Part shown: positions 6,463 through 15,387 of the stretch, in pieces
How the letters are laid out: the number at the start of each line of letters is the position of its first letter
How positions within the stretch are numbered: position 1 is the first letter of the stretch
From: RGIG4140 sp045635565
Lineage (GTDB): Bacteria > Pseudomonadota > Alphaproteobacteria > CAAHEQ01 > UBA3637
Reading direction: 5' to 3'
DNA: 29,332 bases
Assembly (NCBI GenBank): GCA_045635565.1
Contig: JAZTVX010000076.1
Span: 1 to 29,332, forward strand
Program-made: the position numbers and the translations under genes
Notes under the pieces: model-generated
The model's database searches: none
Seen by the model: only the letters and a program-made list of their open reading frames with translations
What the model was told of the DNA's origin: nothing

Positions 6463-7120
6463 CGAATTAAAAATAAAAGCCGATTTTTTTCATATGTTAA
6501 AAGTATTAACCCCAACCATTCGTCATCAGGTATTAGATGCTTTATTTCTGTTTGTATTTAGTCAGAAAAAAACATCATTAAACCACTCTGCCAAAATTAT
6601 TTTTGATATCATTCAACATGATATTCAATCTCAAAGCACATCTGATTTCAAACAGACATCAGACATATCATCAACACATATTTCATTGCCGGGAGCATAT
6701 TGTTATACACACATGCCCTTCCCTCAATTATGGAAAACATTACCGTACGAAACAATGCCCGTAACGCATCCCGATGTATCAATACCTGACAAGATATGTA
6801 ATGACATATTGACACCCGTTATCAATATTATACAAACGCAAGAGGAACCATTCCACCCTATACACGAAATACAAACACCAGCCAATTACAAACGTGAACC
6901 AATTGAAAAATGGATTCAAAAGCAATCTGTACACATTGAACATCCCATGGCTCACCTACCATTTATGCGAGATATTACCCCGGAAATAACAAAATCTGTT
7001 TTTCCGATAAAAACAAAATCAGCATTTCAATATTCAAAAAACACTGAAAAATCCTTGTTTATAAGGTTAAAACGCACAATCAAACACATATATCAAAAAA
7101 GAAAAACAGAAAGGAATTAA
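6452..7120 (+). CDS. Hypothetical protein, middle gene of the phage-like operon
   Basis: 222 residues, no recognised family. The ATG at 6452 overlaps the previous gene by 11 nt, with CAGGGAG about 10 nt upstream, so translational coupling is likely. The N-terminal ~40 residues look helical (ADFFHMLKVLTPTIRHQVLD). The middle is rich in His, Pro, Thr and Ile and probably extended. The C-terminus is strongly basic (RLKRTIKHIYQKRKTERN), consistent with nucleic-acid or membrane-surface binding. There is no signal peptide or transmembrane helix. The next gene follows after 3 nt, so the three genes form one unit and may act together. The function cannot be named. Confidence 0.65.
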   Translation: MTHNELKIKADFFHMLKVLTPTIRHQVLDALFLFVFSQKKTSLNHSAKIIFDIIQHDIQSQSTSDFKQTSDISSTHISLPGAYCYTHMPFPQLWKTLPYETMPVTHPDVSIPDKICNDILTPVINIIQTQEEPFHPIHEIQTPANYKREPIEKWIQKQSVHIEHPMAHLPFMRDITPEITKSVFPIKTKSAFQYSKNTEKSLFIRLKRTIKHIYQKRKTERN

Positions 7121-7123
7121 CAC

Positions 7124-7486
7124 ATGCCACAAATTAAAGAACGAGAAGATGTCCAACGACATATTCAAAAAGCCTGTGATATATACAAACACTATTCAAT
7201 GCCCCGTCCGAATAAAATCCATACAGCCATTCGCTATTTGGACGTTATGGCAAAAGGAGAAGAAAAAGGGGAATATTGTTGTCCGACACCAACAGAAGTC
7301 GATGATGCCGATATTGTGCAATTCGAATGGTTGCCATTATTGGAAATTGATGACAGGCGTTTGCTTTGGAAACGATTTTCCGGTATGGGTTGGAAACGAT
7401 TAGCAACCGAACATAATATTTGTGAAAAAACGGCTCGCAATCGGGTTAAAAAATCAATCGACAAACTGTATGAACTTCTTCATTGA
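7124..7486 (+). CDS. DUF6362-like helix-turn-helix protein
   Basis: 120 residues. The C-terminal half reads EWLPLLEIDDRRLLWKRFSG (residues 68-87), then GWKRLATEHNICEKTARNRV and KKSIDKLYELL. This 'W-L, D-x-R-R-L-L/V-W, G-x-x-W-K, HTH with TA-x-R, final helix' pattern matches DUF6362, a small HTH protein common in alphaproteobacterial phages and prophages and similar to a sigma-70 region 4 fold. The N-terminal half is helical, with a CC pair at 52-53. AAAGGAATTAACAC precedes the ATG. As last gene of the operon it could be its transcriptional regulator. The family call is by eye and moderately confident. Confidence 0.65.
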   Translation: MPQIKEREDVQRHIQKACDIYKHYSMPRPNKIHTAIRYLDVMAKGEEKGEYCCPTPTEVDDADIVQFEWLPLLEIDDRRLLWKRFSGMGWKRLATEHNICEKTARNRVKKSIDKLYELLH

Positions 7487-7496
7487 AAAAAAAGAT

Positions 7497-7536
7497 GGTT
7501 TTTAGTTTAAAAACAAAGAAAAACCTTGTTTTTTTT
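7497..7536 (+). terminator. Weak terminator between the HTH gene and the PBP1A gene
   Basis: GGTTTTT (7497-7503) pairs with AAAAACC (7519-7525), followed by TTGTTTTTTTT (7526-7536). Confidence 0.45.
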
Positions 7537-7553
7537 CAAAAAAAAGATAATAT
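7526..7553 (+). promoter_or_regulatory. Candidate promoter of the PBP1A gene
   Basis: TTGTTT (7526-7531), 16 nt, TAATAT (7548-7553). It overlaps the T-run of the preceding hairpin. The GAGG ribosome site follows at about 7562. Confidence 0.35.
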
Positions 7554-7575
7554 GACTATCAAGAGGAAATAAAAA

Positions 7576-9990
7576 ATGATGCGTCTATTATCAACATTAG
7601 TCAGTTTAGCGTTTTTTGGTTGTTTTGTCGTGTTCATCGTCGGGTTTATCATCGTGATGCACTTTTCCGTCGGTTTGCCGGACTATCGGCAATTGGCTGA
7701 ATATCGTCCGATGATAACGACCCGATTATATGCTAACGACGGTTCTTTAATGGCAGAATATGCCAATGAAAAACGGTCATTTGTACCGATTGAACAAATT
7801 CCTGAAATTGTCAGTAGTGCTTTCTTAGCAGCCGAAGATAAAAAATTCTATTCACATGGAGGGATTGATTTTGTGGGGTTAACTCGAGCCATTATCGTCA
7901 ACATTAAAAACATCGGTTCCGGACGTCGGCCGGTGGGGGCTTCGACCATTACCCAACAAGTTGCTAAAAACTTTTTGTTGACAAGCGAACAATCCGTCGC
8001 CCGTAAAATTCGGGAAGCATTGTTGGCACGTAAAATTGAACAAACTTATACAAAAGACCATATTTTGGAACTCTATCTCAATGAAATTTATTTAGGGGGT
8101 GGTTCATACGGGGTAGCCAGTGCCGCATTGCATTATTTTGATAAAGATTTAAAAGATTTATCATTGGCAGAAATTGCCTATTTAGCGGCTTTGCCGAAAG
8201 CCCCGAATAACTATCATCCCATTCGTCGGAAAGAACAAGCCATTGCCCGTCGCAATTGGGTTTTATCCCGTATGGCTGACGATGGCTACATTACCGACGC
8301 ACAAGCCCAAGAAGCCCAAAACGAACCATTAACCGTTGCTCAAAAAGATACGAATTTATTAAAATTGTCAGGCTATTATTCAGAAGAAGTCCGTCGCTTC
8401 ATTGTATCAAAATACGGTGAGGATGCCATGTACAACGGGGGATTGTTTATTCGAACATCTCTCGATCCCCGTTTGCAAAAAGCAGGCGTTACGGCTTTAC
8501 AAAACGGCTTATTGAACTATGACAAACGCCATGGGTGGCGTGGTCCGTTACAAACGATTAACTTAACCGATGGATGGCAGGATACTTTTCGAAAAAAAAA
8601 CGTACCGCCTTATGTTCCTGACGATTGGAAAATGGCCGTTGTGACGGAAACTACTCCAAAAGAAGCCCTATTGTATTTAACAGATGGTTCGACCGGTAAA
8701 ATCTTATTAACAACAATATCTTGGGCTAAAAAAGCATTGGATAATGCGAAAGTTGATACCAAACCTGTTCGTCAAATCACAGATGTATTGAAAAAAGGTG
8801 ATGTTATTTATGTTTCGCCCAAAGATGAAAAAACACCTCAAACCGGATTATATTTACTACAACAGTTACCAAAAGCAGAAGGAGCTCTGGTTGCGTTAGA
8901 CCCACACACGGGGCGTGTTTTGGCAATGGTCGGAGGTTTTTCATTTTATCGCAATCAATTTAACCGTGTCATGCAGGCTAATCGCCAACCCGGTTCATCA
9001 TTTAAACCGTTTGTATATTTAGCAGCCCTTGATTCAGGTTATACACCATCCAGTTTGATTTTAGATGCACCGATTGTTATGCGTATGCCGGACGGCAGTG
9101 TGTGGAAACCAAAAAATTACAGCCGAACATTTTACGGACCGACAACATTGCGTGTCGGATTAGAAAAATCACGTAACTTGATGACCATTCGATTAGCACA
9201 AGCCGTCGGCATGAAAAAAATTGCAAAATACGCTCAAAAATTCGGTATAGCCGATAATCTATTACCTGTTTTGTCATCAGCCTTAGGGGCTCACGAAACA
9301 ACGTTGTTGAAACTGGTAACAGCGTATGGTTCATTTGTCAATGGCGGACGTGAAATTACACCGAATTTAATCGATCGGATTCAAGACCGTGATGGCGTAA
9401 CAATTTATAAACATGACATGCGTGCTTGTCCGAATTGTATCGGAGAAGAATCAGATCCGATGAAAAAACCGGAAATCATGGATGAACGCCCACAGATTCA
9501 AGATCCGTTAAGTGCTTATCAAATGGTCAATATTTTAACGGGAGTTGTGGAACGGGGAACAGGTCGTGTTGCCAAAGCCGTCGGTCGCACATTGGGAGCG
9601 AAAAGTGGAACAAGCAATGATAGTTATGATGCTTGGTTTATCGGATTTTCACCGGATTTGGTTGCTGGTGTATGGGTTGGATTTGACACCCCTCAAACAT
9701 TGGGAGCAAATGACACAGGCGGTGTCGTTTCCGGTCCGATTTTCCGTGATTTTATGAGCGAAGCACTGAAAGGTCAACCCAATATACCATTTCGTATTCC
9801 AGACGGGATTCGGTTAGTCAAAGTTAATCCGACCACAGGTAAAGCATCCAATGACGCTAATGCGATTGAAGAAGCCTTTCGTTTGAATGATATTGTTCCG
9901 ACACAACAGGTTGAGATAACGGATTTTGGTACAACACCATCATCGTACGGGAAAGAAACAAGCATTCCTGCCATGGGTGGTTTATATTAA
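7576..9990 (+). CDS. mrcA: Penicillin-binding protein 1A, bifunctional peptidoglycan synthase
   Basis: 804 residues, normal for class A PBPs. An N-terminal transmembrane helix (~8-30) anchors it in the inner membrane. The GT51 glycosyltransferase domain follows (~55-230): AAEDKKFYSHGGIDFVG with catalytic Glu87, GASTITQQVAKNFLL and the LYLNEIYLG motif. After an OB-like insert, the transpeptidase domain carries S474-S-F-K477, the SRN triad (532-534) and K676-S-G-T679. It polymerises lipid II into glycan strands and cross-links the peptides, acting in the periplasm. GAGG lies about 10 nt before the ATG. An adjacent second ATG (7579) is also possible. No truncation or missing catalytic residue was seen. 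Confidence 0.97.
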   Translation: MMRLLSTLVSLAFFGCFVVFIVGFIIVMHFSVGLPDYRQLAEYRPMITTRLYANDGSLMAEYANEKRSFVPIEQIPEIVSSAFLAAEDKKFYSHGGIDFVGLTRAIIVNIKNIGSGRRPVGASTITQQVAKNFLLTSEQSVARKIREALLARKIEQTYTKDHILELYLNEIYLGGGSYGVASAALHYFDKDLKDLSLAEIAYLAALPKAPNNYHPIRRKEQAIARRNWVLSRMADDGYITDAQAQEAQNEPLTVAQKDTNLLKLSGYYSEEVRRFIVSKYGEDAMYNGGLFIRTSLDPRLQKAGVTALQNGLLNYDKRHGWRGPLQTINLTDGWQDTFRKKNVPPYVPDDWKMAVVTETTPKEALLYLTDGSTGKILLTTISWAKKALDNAKVDTKPVRQITDVLKKGDVIYVSPKDEKTPQTGLYLLQQLPKAEGALVALDPHTGRVLAMVGGFSFYRNQFNRVMQANRQPGSSFKPFVYLAALDSGYTPSSLILDAPIVMRMPDGSVWKPKNYSRTFYGPTTLRVGLEKSRNLMTIRLAQAVGMKKIAKYAQKFGIADNLLPVLSSALGAHETTLLKLVTAYGSFVNGGREITPNLIDRIQDRDGVTIYKHDMRACPNCIGEESDPMKKPEIMDERPQIQDPLSAYQMVNILTGVVERGTGRVAKAVGRTLGAKSGTSNDSYDAWFIGFSPDLVAGVWVGFDTPQTLGANDTGGVVSGPIFRDFMSEALKGQPNIPFRIPDGIRLVKVNPTTGKASNDANAIEEAFRLNDIVPTQQVEITDFGTTPSSYGKETSIPAMGGLY

Positions 9991-10075
9991 ATCAAACAAT
10001 AGAAATATCCTCATATGCCATATGTGATAAAGGCTTTTTGATAGAGTTTAATAATAACTGTTTCTTTTGTACAAA

Positions 10076-10107
10076 TAATGACGGATAACAATCTTTATCC
10101 GTCATTA
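10076..10107. terminator. Bidirectional terminator between convergent genes
   Basis: A perfect 13-bp stem: TAATGACGGATAA (10076-10088) with TTATCCGTCATTA (10095-10107) around a 6-nt loop. It lies between the stops of the PBP1A gene (9990) and the minus-strand acyltransferase gene (10135). Confidence 0.75.
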
Positions 10108-10134
10108 TCAATTCTTATACATATTTTCATAAAA

Positions 10135-13100
10135 CTAAATAACCATTTCTTTCAATAGTTCTTTGGCTTTTTGATAATCAAATTTACCTGTTCCCAGTAA
10201 CGGCAAATCTTTTAAGTAAATAATTTTACGGGGAACCCACAATTCACTAAATTGATGTTGTTTGAAATAAGTTTGAACAACATCAACCGTCATAGTCGGA
10301 TTATTGGTTAAACAAACCAGTTGTTCCCCTTTCTTATCATCAGCAACAGCCAAAACTCCGAGCATCGTATCCGGAAACTGTTGTGAAAGTAATCCTTCCA
10401 CTGATGACAAAGAAACCATTTCACCGGCAATTTTTGCAAACCGTTTTGCCCGCCCCTGAATAGTTATAAATCCGTTATCATCAACCGTGACAATATCTCC
10501 CGTGTTATACCAATTATTTTCGGGTGGTTGCAACACTTCCGGTTTATCGGCTTTCATATATCCCAACATTACGTTGTCACCGGTAACCCATAATTCGCCC
10601 CCATTATCAATCCCTGCAATTTTTTCCAAACGATATTGCATACCCGTTAATAAACGACCGACACTGCCGTCTTTCCGATACATTGGCGTGTTAATGGATA
10701 AAACAGGACTTGTTTCGGTTGCACCGTATCCTTCCAAAACACGAACACCGAATTTTTTACTCCATAATTCGGCTGTTTTTTCTTTGAGTTTTTCCCCGCC
10801 GACAATGGCATACTTAATAGAAAAGAAATCATACGGGTGAGCCAACCGACCATAACCGGCTAAAAACGTATCAGTTGAACAAATGATGGTTGCATTTGTA
10901 TCATATACTAATTCCGGCACAATCCGATAATGCAACGGAGATGGATACAAAAATGTTTTCACACCTGATAACACTGTCATCATACAACCAACGGACAGCC
11001 CAAACGAATGGAACATCGGTAAGGCGTTAAAAAAAACATCAGACGCATTAAATGCCATAACCGAGGAAATTTGATAACGGTTGGCTTGAAAGTTACGATG
11101 CGACAAGACAACGGCTTTAGGCATCCCTTCCGAACCGGAAGTGAACAGTACAACAGCTGCCTCACTCGGTTTGTTTTTGGGTCGTTTACGACAAACAAAA
11201 TCCAAAATACCTTGCACTTTCGCTTTCCAGAGAGATTGCTTCATCAAATCTTCAGCATAAATAATACGAACCCCTTGTTCCAAAATGGCTTTGGTTAAAT
11301 TTTCCAAATGGGCTTGTCTCACAAACAATCGGGATGATATCACCGTTTTCACACCAACAGTTTTCAATGTTGATAACACTTGTGGAATACCTTGTGTAAA
11401 GTTAATCATTGTCGGCACTTTATCTAATCGCATTAACGCAAATAACGACAAAACCGTCACATTCATATTCGGTAACATTAACCCGACATAATGTTCTTTC
11501 CGGACAAGTTGTTTATAAACAGCCCCTAATACATATGATTTCAACAATAATTGACGATACGTTAAGGGTTTTCTTGTTACATCTTCCAAAATGACGTGCT
11601 TTGAGCCGTAAATGGTTGATGCCTCCAGCAATGAACAAAATAAATTTTCGTCGATTTGTGATGTCGCATACAACATGCGAACCATTAAGTCATATAATCG
11701 GTTGGAAATAACAGTTCGTCGTTGACGACCGACAACCGTTTCGGGAATAGTTATTTTTTCCGGAGGTAAAATATTTAAGTGAATTGTCGGAAAGAAGCGT
11801 GTTTTAACTTTGTATTTCAAATATGAAAATTTGGAATATTGAGCCCCATCAATCCGAATTGGTAAAATACGTGCCTGTGCCTTTTCAGCAACAATACCTG
11901 CTCCTTCATACACTTTCATCAAGCCACCGGTTACGGTAATTCGACCTTCCGGAAAGATAATAACTTTTTTATCTTTTTTAATTTCTTCAATCAGGGAACG
12001 AATTGCCATCGGATTTGTCGGATCAAGAGCGTATAAATCAACTAACGGACTCAACATTCGGATAAACCATTTTTTTGACCATTCCGTGTTAATGGCAAAC
12101 GTCAATTTTTCCGGAATACAGGCAACCAGTAACAACGCATCTAATAAAGATGTATGATTGGCAATCAATAAAACACGTTTTCCGGCTTTTTTATAGTTAG
12201 ATAAGCCGATGGTTTCTATTTTGAAAAACAACTTTAATAAAGCGTATAAAACGGAACGAACAAAAGCATCCGGTAACAATGAACAAATGTAAAAAGAAAC
12301 ACCGATACCCAACAAAGCGACGATTAAAAACAGTTGTTGAATGCTGACACCCACAGCCAATAAACCAGCCGATACAATGGCAATGATAACCATTCCCAAT
12401 GAATTGATAATATTGTTACCGGCAATAACAGAAGCCGTACATTTTTTCGGTGCTTTGTTTTGAATTAACGCCTGCAACGGCACGATATACATACCACCAC
12501 AAAACGCCATTAAAAACAAACAAATGGAAATAATGATATTTGTTGTATCGGACAAAAAGACAGACAAGGAGGCTGGTTCAACATATGTCGGATAGGAACG
12601 TGTTAAAAAATACAAAACCAAAAAACAAACAGTCATTCCGATGGAACTTAACGGAACATATGTTACATGCAACAATCCTTTTAAGACCTTGTTACAGGTA
12701 ACGGAACCGACAGCAACCCCAACGGAAAATAATAATAAGAAGAATGTGACAACTGTTTCCCGAACATGAAAGATTTGTTCGGACAGAGCATATATCTGCA
12801 CAACAATAAAAGCCCCTAAACTCCAAAACCATGTTGCACCTAAAATACTAATCCAAATGGTTTTATTTTGTTTAATCAAAGCAAACGTTGACAGGGTGGT
12901 TTTCAAAATATTATGTGATATGTGCATATCCGGACGAGGTGGTGGTGCCGGCAAGATAAATCGAGCCGATAAAAACCCAAAAACAGAAAAACATATCAAC
13001 AGACAAATTGAAACCGATAACGGTAAAATCGTTCCCAAAATCAATCCGCCCATAATAGCCAGATAGGTACTGCCTTCCACATAGGCATTACCGGCAATTA

Positions 13101-13506
13101 ACTCATTTTGTTTAAGTTGTTGTGGTAATAATGCATATTTAATCGGTCCGAAAAATGATGATTGTGTTCCCATTAAAAACAAAATAATAACCAACAATGG
13201 CAAACTGTTGAACACATAAGCCAAACCAACCCCACACATCAACACAATTTCGGCAATTTTTAAATAACGGGTAAGCATTGCCCGATCATATTTATCGGCA
13301 AATTCACCGGCTGTTGCCGAAAACAAAAAAAACGGTAAAATAAACAATGCCGACAACAAGTGTGTCATCAATTCTGCATGAGTTGCAATTTTAAACGTCA
13401 CAACCGTGAATAACGCATTTTTAAACAAATTATCGTTAAATGCCCCTAAAAACTGAGTCATTAACAACGGTGCCAATCGACGTGATTTTAATAAATTCGG
13501 TAACAT
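10135..13506 (-). CDS. aas: Trifunctional LplT-PlsC-acyl-ACP synthetase (phospholipid remodelling)
   Basis: 1123 residues in three parts. Residues 1-~415 are a multi-pass MFS transporter like LplT, with the GAFNDNLFKN signature at 21-30. Residues ~430-620 are a PlsC acyltransferase with H451-TSLL-D456 (HX4D) and FPEGR (518-522). Residues ~630-1123 are an AMP-binding acyl-ACP/acyl-CoA synthetase with LFTSGSEGMPKAV (787-799), YGATETSP and a C-terminal GTGKFDYQKAKEL with the conserved Lys. Together they flip lysophospholipids inward and re-acylate them at the inner membrane. The ATG at 13506 is preferred because AAAGGA lies 6 nt upstream. A start at 13521, overlapping the upstream stop as ATGA, has no ribosome site but would add five residues. 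It is last in the esterase-GT6 operon. Confidence 0.93.
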   Translation of the reverse strand: MLPNLLKSRRLAPLLMTQFLGAFNDNLFKNALFTVVTFKIATHAELMTHLLSALFILPFFLFSATAGEFADKYDRAMLTRYLKIAEIVLMCGVGLAYVFNSLPLLVIILFLMGTQSSFFGPIKYALLPQQLKQNELIAGNAYVEGSTYLAIMGGLILGTILPLSVSICLLICFSVFGFLSARFILPAPPPRPDMHISHNILKTTLSTFALIKQNKTIWISILGATWFWSLGAFIVVQIYALSEQIFHVRETVVTFFLLLFSVGVAVGSVTCNKVLKGLLHVTYVPLSSIGMTVCFLVLYFLTRSYPTYVEPASLSVFLSDTTNIIISICLFLMAFCGGMYIVPLQALIQNKAPKKCTASVIAGNNIINSLGMVIIAIVSAGLLAVGVSIQQLFLIVALLGIGVSFYICSLLPDAFVRSVLYALLKLFFKIETIGLSNYKKAGKRVLLIANHTSLLDALLLVACIPEKLTFAINTEWSKKWFIRMLSPLVDLYALDPTNPMAIRSLIEEIKKDKKVIIFPEGRITVTGGLMKVYEGAGIVAEKAQARILPIRIDGAQYSKFSYLKYKVKTRFFPTIHLNILPPEKITIPETVVGRQRRTVISNRLYDLMVRMLYATSQIDENLFCSLLEASTIYGSKHVILEDVTRKPLTYRQLLLKSYVLGAVYKQLVRKEHYVGLMLPNMNVTVLSLFALMRLDKVPTMINFTQGIPQVLSTLKTVGVKTVISSRLFVRQAHLENLTKAILEQGVRIIYAEDLMKQSLWKAKVQGILDFVCRKRPKNKPSEAAVVLFTSGSEGMPKAVVLSHRNFQANRYQISSVMAFNASDVFFNALPMFHSFGLSVGCMMTVLSGVKTFLYPSPLHYRIVPELVYDTNATIICSTDTFLAGYGRLAHPYDFFSIKYAIVGGEKLKEKTAELWSKKFGVRVLEGYGATETSPVLSINTPMYRKDGSVGRLLTGMQYRLEKIAGIDNGGELWVTGDNVMLGYMKADKPEVLQPPENNWYNTGDIVTVDDNGFITIQGRAKRFAKIAGEMVSLSSVEGLLSQQFPDTMLGVLAVADDKKGEQLVCLTNNPTMTVDVVQTYFKQHQFSELWVPRKIIYLKDLPLLGTGKFDYQKAKELLKEMVI

Positions 13507-13517
13507 GTTTATCCTTT

Positions 13518-14660
13518 TCATTGTGGTGAAATTATATTGTGTGATGAATCACTTTTCAAAATATACATTTTTGACGGTTGATGAAACATGAATGTTTCCT
13601 GTTCACCTGATTCCCATTGAATATGTAAAAGAGCCCCCTCCTTTTGAACCGTTCCACAAACAGTCGGTTGTTTACTCTGACAAAACAGGGCATTGTGTTC
13701 ATAAACCAGATAATCTGTCCATTGAGGCGTTTTCACAGGAATGGCTAATGCTTTCTGACTGTCTGATAATTGATGAAAAATCGGTTCCAACCGAGCCAAA
13801 TCCGGTGGTAATTTTTGATTTGTCTTACCTCGCAAATAATCCGTTGAACCGTATTGAGGTGTGTTTTTAACACGCATGATGATTTTTAAATTATTTTCAT
13901 ATATCGCTATCAACGACTTATCAAACGGTGCCCAAATGTAATTCGGCGTTAAAACAAGTGGTTTTTTATTTAAAATGTAATGATTGAAATGGGATTCATC
14001 ATGCCAACGAGCCATAACCCGATTTTTTTCATTGATATGCACATGTTCGGATAAGGTTTGACACATATCCAAAAAGGCTTGCCGTCTCCCTCCGATAAAA
14101 CCTGATTGGGCGTACATGTCTCCTGCTCCCATCGGAATATAGGCTGTTGATTGTGGCTGTCTGTCATACGGATAATCATATGGATTTTGATGACGATAAT
14201 ATGCCGGATGCCACGCAGCAATAATTCCTTGACGAACAGACGGAAAAATTTCTTCCTGCACAACACCAACAACTTCGGCATTGGCATTTAAAAAGTAAAT
14301 GTAATCAAAATCAGCTAATTGATGACGAATACCATAAATCATATCAAATCGATCGATGGCATCTTTGGGGAAACCGTGAAATGACCGTTTTATTTTAGTC
14401 ACTTTATCCGAAAATTTTATTGTGGTATTATCAGTAAAAACAAAATAATGTTTCTGATGACGGGGTAAAAAATATTTTTCGGCACTATGATAAAATTTAT
14501 CCCAAAACGTGATGTATCGACCGGTTGCAATATAAATAACAGCAACCTTTTTCGGTCCATATGTCACATGTAACCAAACAAATAAACCCAATAAACAAAC
14601 AGCACATATTGCCCAAAATGTTTTAAAACCGAAACGATATTTATGAATTGTCTGGGTCAT
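13518..14660 (-). CDS. GT6-family (ABO-like) alpha-1,3-glycosyltransferase, membrane-anchored
   Basis: 380 residues. Residues 12-31 form a transmembrane helix. Residues ~37-280 match family GT6, the family of histo-blood-group A/B and alpha-1,3-galactosyltransferases: IYIATGRYITFWDKFY, AEKYFLPRHQKHYFVFTD, RFDMIYG, DYIYFLNANAEV, AAWHPAYY, STAYIPMGAGD and MARWHDESHFNHYIL. The metal-binding DXD is replaced by N125-A-N127, as in known bacterial members that work without metal. Glu222 in WHDES is the conserved active-site acid. GT6 enzymes transfer Gal or GalNAc from UDP-sugars in alpha-1,3 linkage with retention; donor and acceptor here are unknown. About 100 extra C-terminal residues form a second, beta-rich region. 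Its start overlaps the esterase gene by 20 nt, and its stop sits 12-14 nt before the chosen aas start. Confidence 0.92.
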   Translation of the reverse strand: MTQTIHKYRFGFKTFWAICAVCLLGLFVWLHVTYGPKKVAVIYIATGRYITFWDKFYHSAEKYFLPRHQKHYFVFTDNTTIKFSDKVTKIKRSFHGFPKDAIDRFDMIYGIRHQLADFDYIYFLNANAEVVGVVQEEIFPSVRQGIIAAWHPAYYRHQNPYDYPYDRQPQSTAYIPMGAGDMYAQSGFIGGRRQAFLDMCQTLSEHVHINEKNRVMARWHDESHFNHYILNKKPLVLTPNYIWAPFDKSLIAIYENNLKIIMRVKNTPQYGSTDYLRGKTNQKLPPDLARLEPIFHQLSDSQKALAIPVKTPQWTDYLVYEHNALFCQSKQPTVCGTVQKEGALLHIQWESGEQETFMFHQPSKMYILKSDSSHNIISPQ

Positions 14661-15315
14661 GTGGATACTCGGATAGACAAGATGTTAAAAAGAAACGAAC
14701 GGCTTGAAGACACGTTTCATCGATATTGTGCCCCATAAACGGCTGAACACACGTTGAAACGTTTTGATTCATTTGTTGTAAAATAGCTTGATTAAATTCC
14801 ATACCGGCAAACGGCACAACATCATCTGCCTGACCGTGTGTCAATAAAACAGGCAACCGTTTTTGCGTGGCTGTTGGTTGATTTAACGGTACGGCAGACA
14901 TGCCTATGATACCAGCAACATCATCGATTAAATCAAATGCCGTTTTTAACGCAATCAATCCCCCTTGTGAAAAACCACCAATAACGATACGACACATCGG
15001 AATGCCGTATTGCTTTTGTATGGTTTCTAAATAGGCTTTCATTTGTGTTACGGCAGGCTGAGCCCGTTCGTTCAATTGTGTCAAATAAGATAATGTCATC
15101 GTTTCGGACGGTTGATAATCATCCAACGAAAACCATTCAAATCCATCGTTTGATAGAGGGGTTGGAGCGTTAGGACAGAAAAAAGCCGTATTCGGAAAAT
15201 CAACCTGTATATAATGAGCCAAGGAAGCCATATCATAACCATTTGACCCGTATCCGTGCAATAAGAAAACGGCACTTTGCGGATTAACCGGAACGGCTGA
15301 AATATGTGATAACAT
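14641..15315 (-). CDS. Alpha/beta-hydrolase, phospholipase/carboxylesterase family
   Basis: 224 residues of the Abhydrolase_2 family (YpfH/EstB-like serine esterases). LLHGYGSNGYDM (18-29) supplies the oxyanion loop. GGFSQGG (113-119) holds nucleophile Ser116, QADDVVP the catalytic Asp (164 or 165) and GHNID His196. There is no signal peptide, so it is cytosolic; substrates are probably short acyl esters or lysophospholipids. Ribosome site AAGGGGAA lies about 6 nt before the ATG. The GT6 gene begins 20 nt before its end, so the two are translationally linked. Sitting in one operon with the aas-type acyltransferase, a role in lipid or acyl-group turnover is plausible inference. Confidence 0.9.
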   Translation of the reverse strand: MLSHISAVPVNPQSAVFLLHGYGSNGYDMASLAHYIQVDFPNTAFFCPNAPTPLSNDGFEWFSLDDYQPSETMTLSYLTQLNERAQPAVTQMKAYLETIQKQYGIPMCRIVIGGFSQGGLIALKTAFDLIDDVAGIIGMSAVPLNQPTATQKRLPVLLTHGQADDVVPFAGMEFNQAILQQMNQNVSTCVQPFMGHNIDETCLQAVRFFLTSCLSEYPHDPDNS

Positions 15316-15326
15316 AAAAATTCCCC

Positions 15327-15355
15327 TTGAAATGAATAATTGTTTTTTATATACT
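15327..15355 (+). promoter_or_regulatory. Sigma-70-type promoter of the secreted protein-recG unit
   Basis: TTGAAA (15327-15332), 17 nt, TATACT (15350-15355). Start predicted near 15362, with the AGGAGA site before the ATG at 15388. Confidence 0.65.
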
Positions 15356-15387
15356 TTACCTTATAAACAAAAACAGGAGAAAACACA

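Noticed and set aside
13507..13521. Longer start of the trifunctional acyltransferase (ATGA overlap with GT6 stop)
   Set aside because: No Shine-Dalgarno before it; AAAGGA is placed correctly for the ATG at 13506. It remains possible through translational coupling.
13530..13900. Antisense ORF inside the GT6 gene
   Set aside because: It has no ribosome site and no family signature; it is the reverse-strand shadow of the GT6 C-terminal region.
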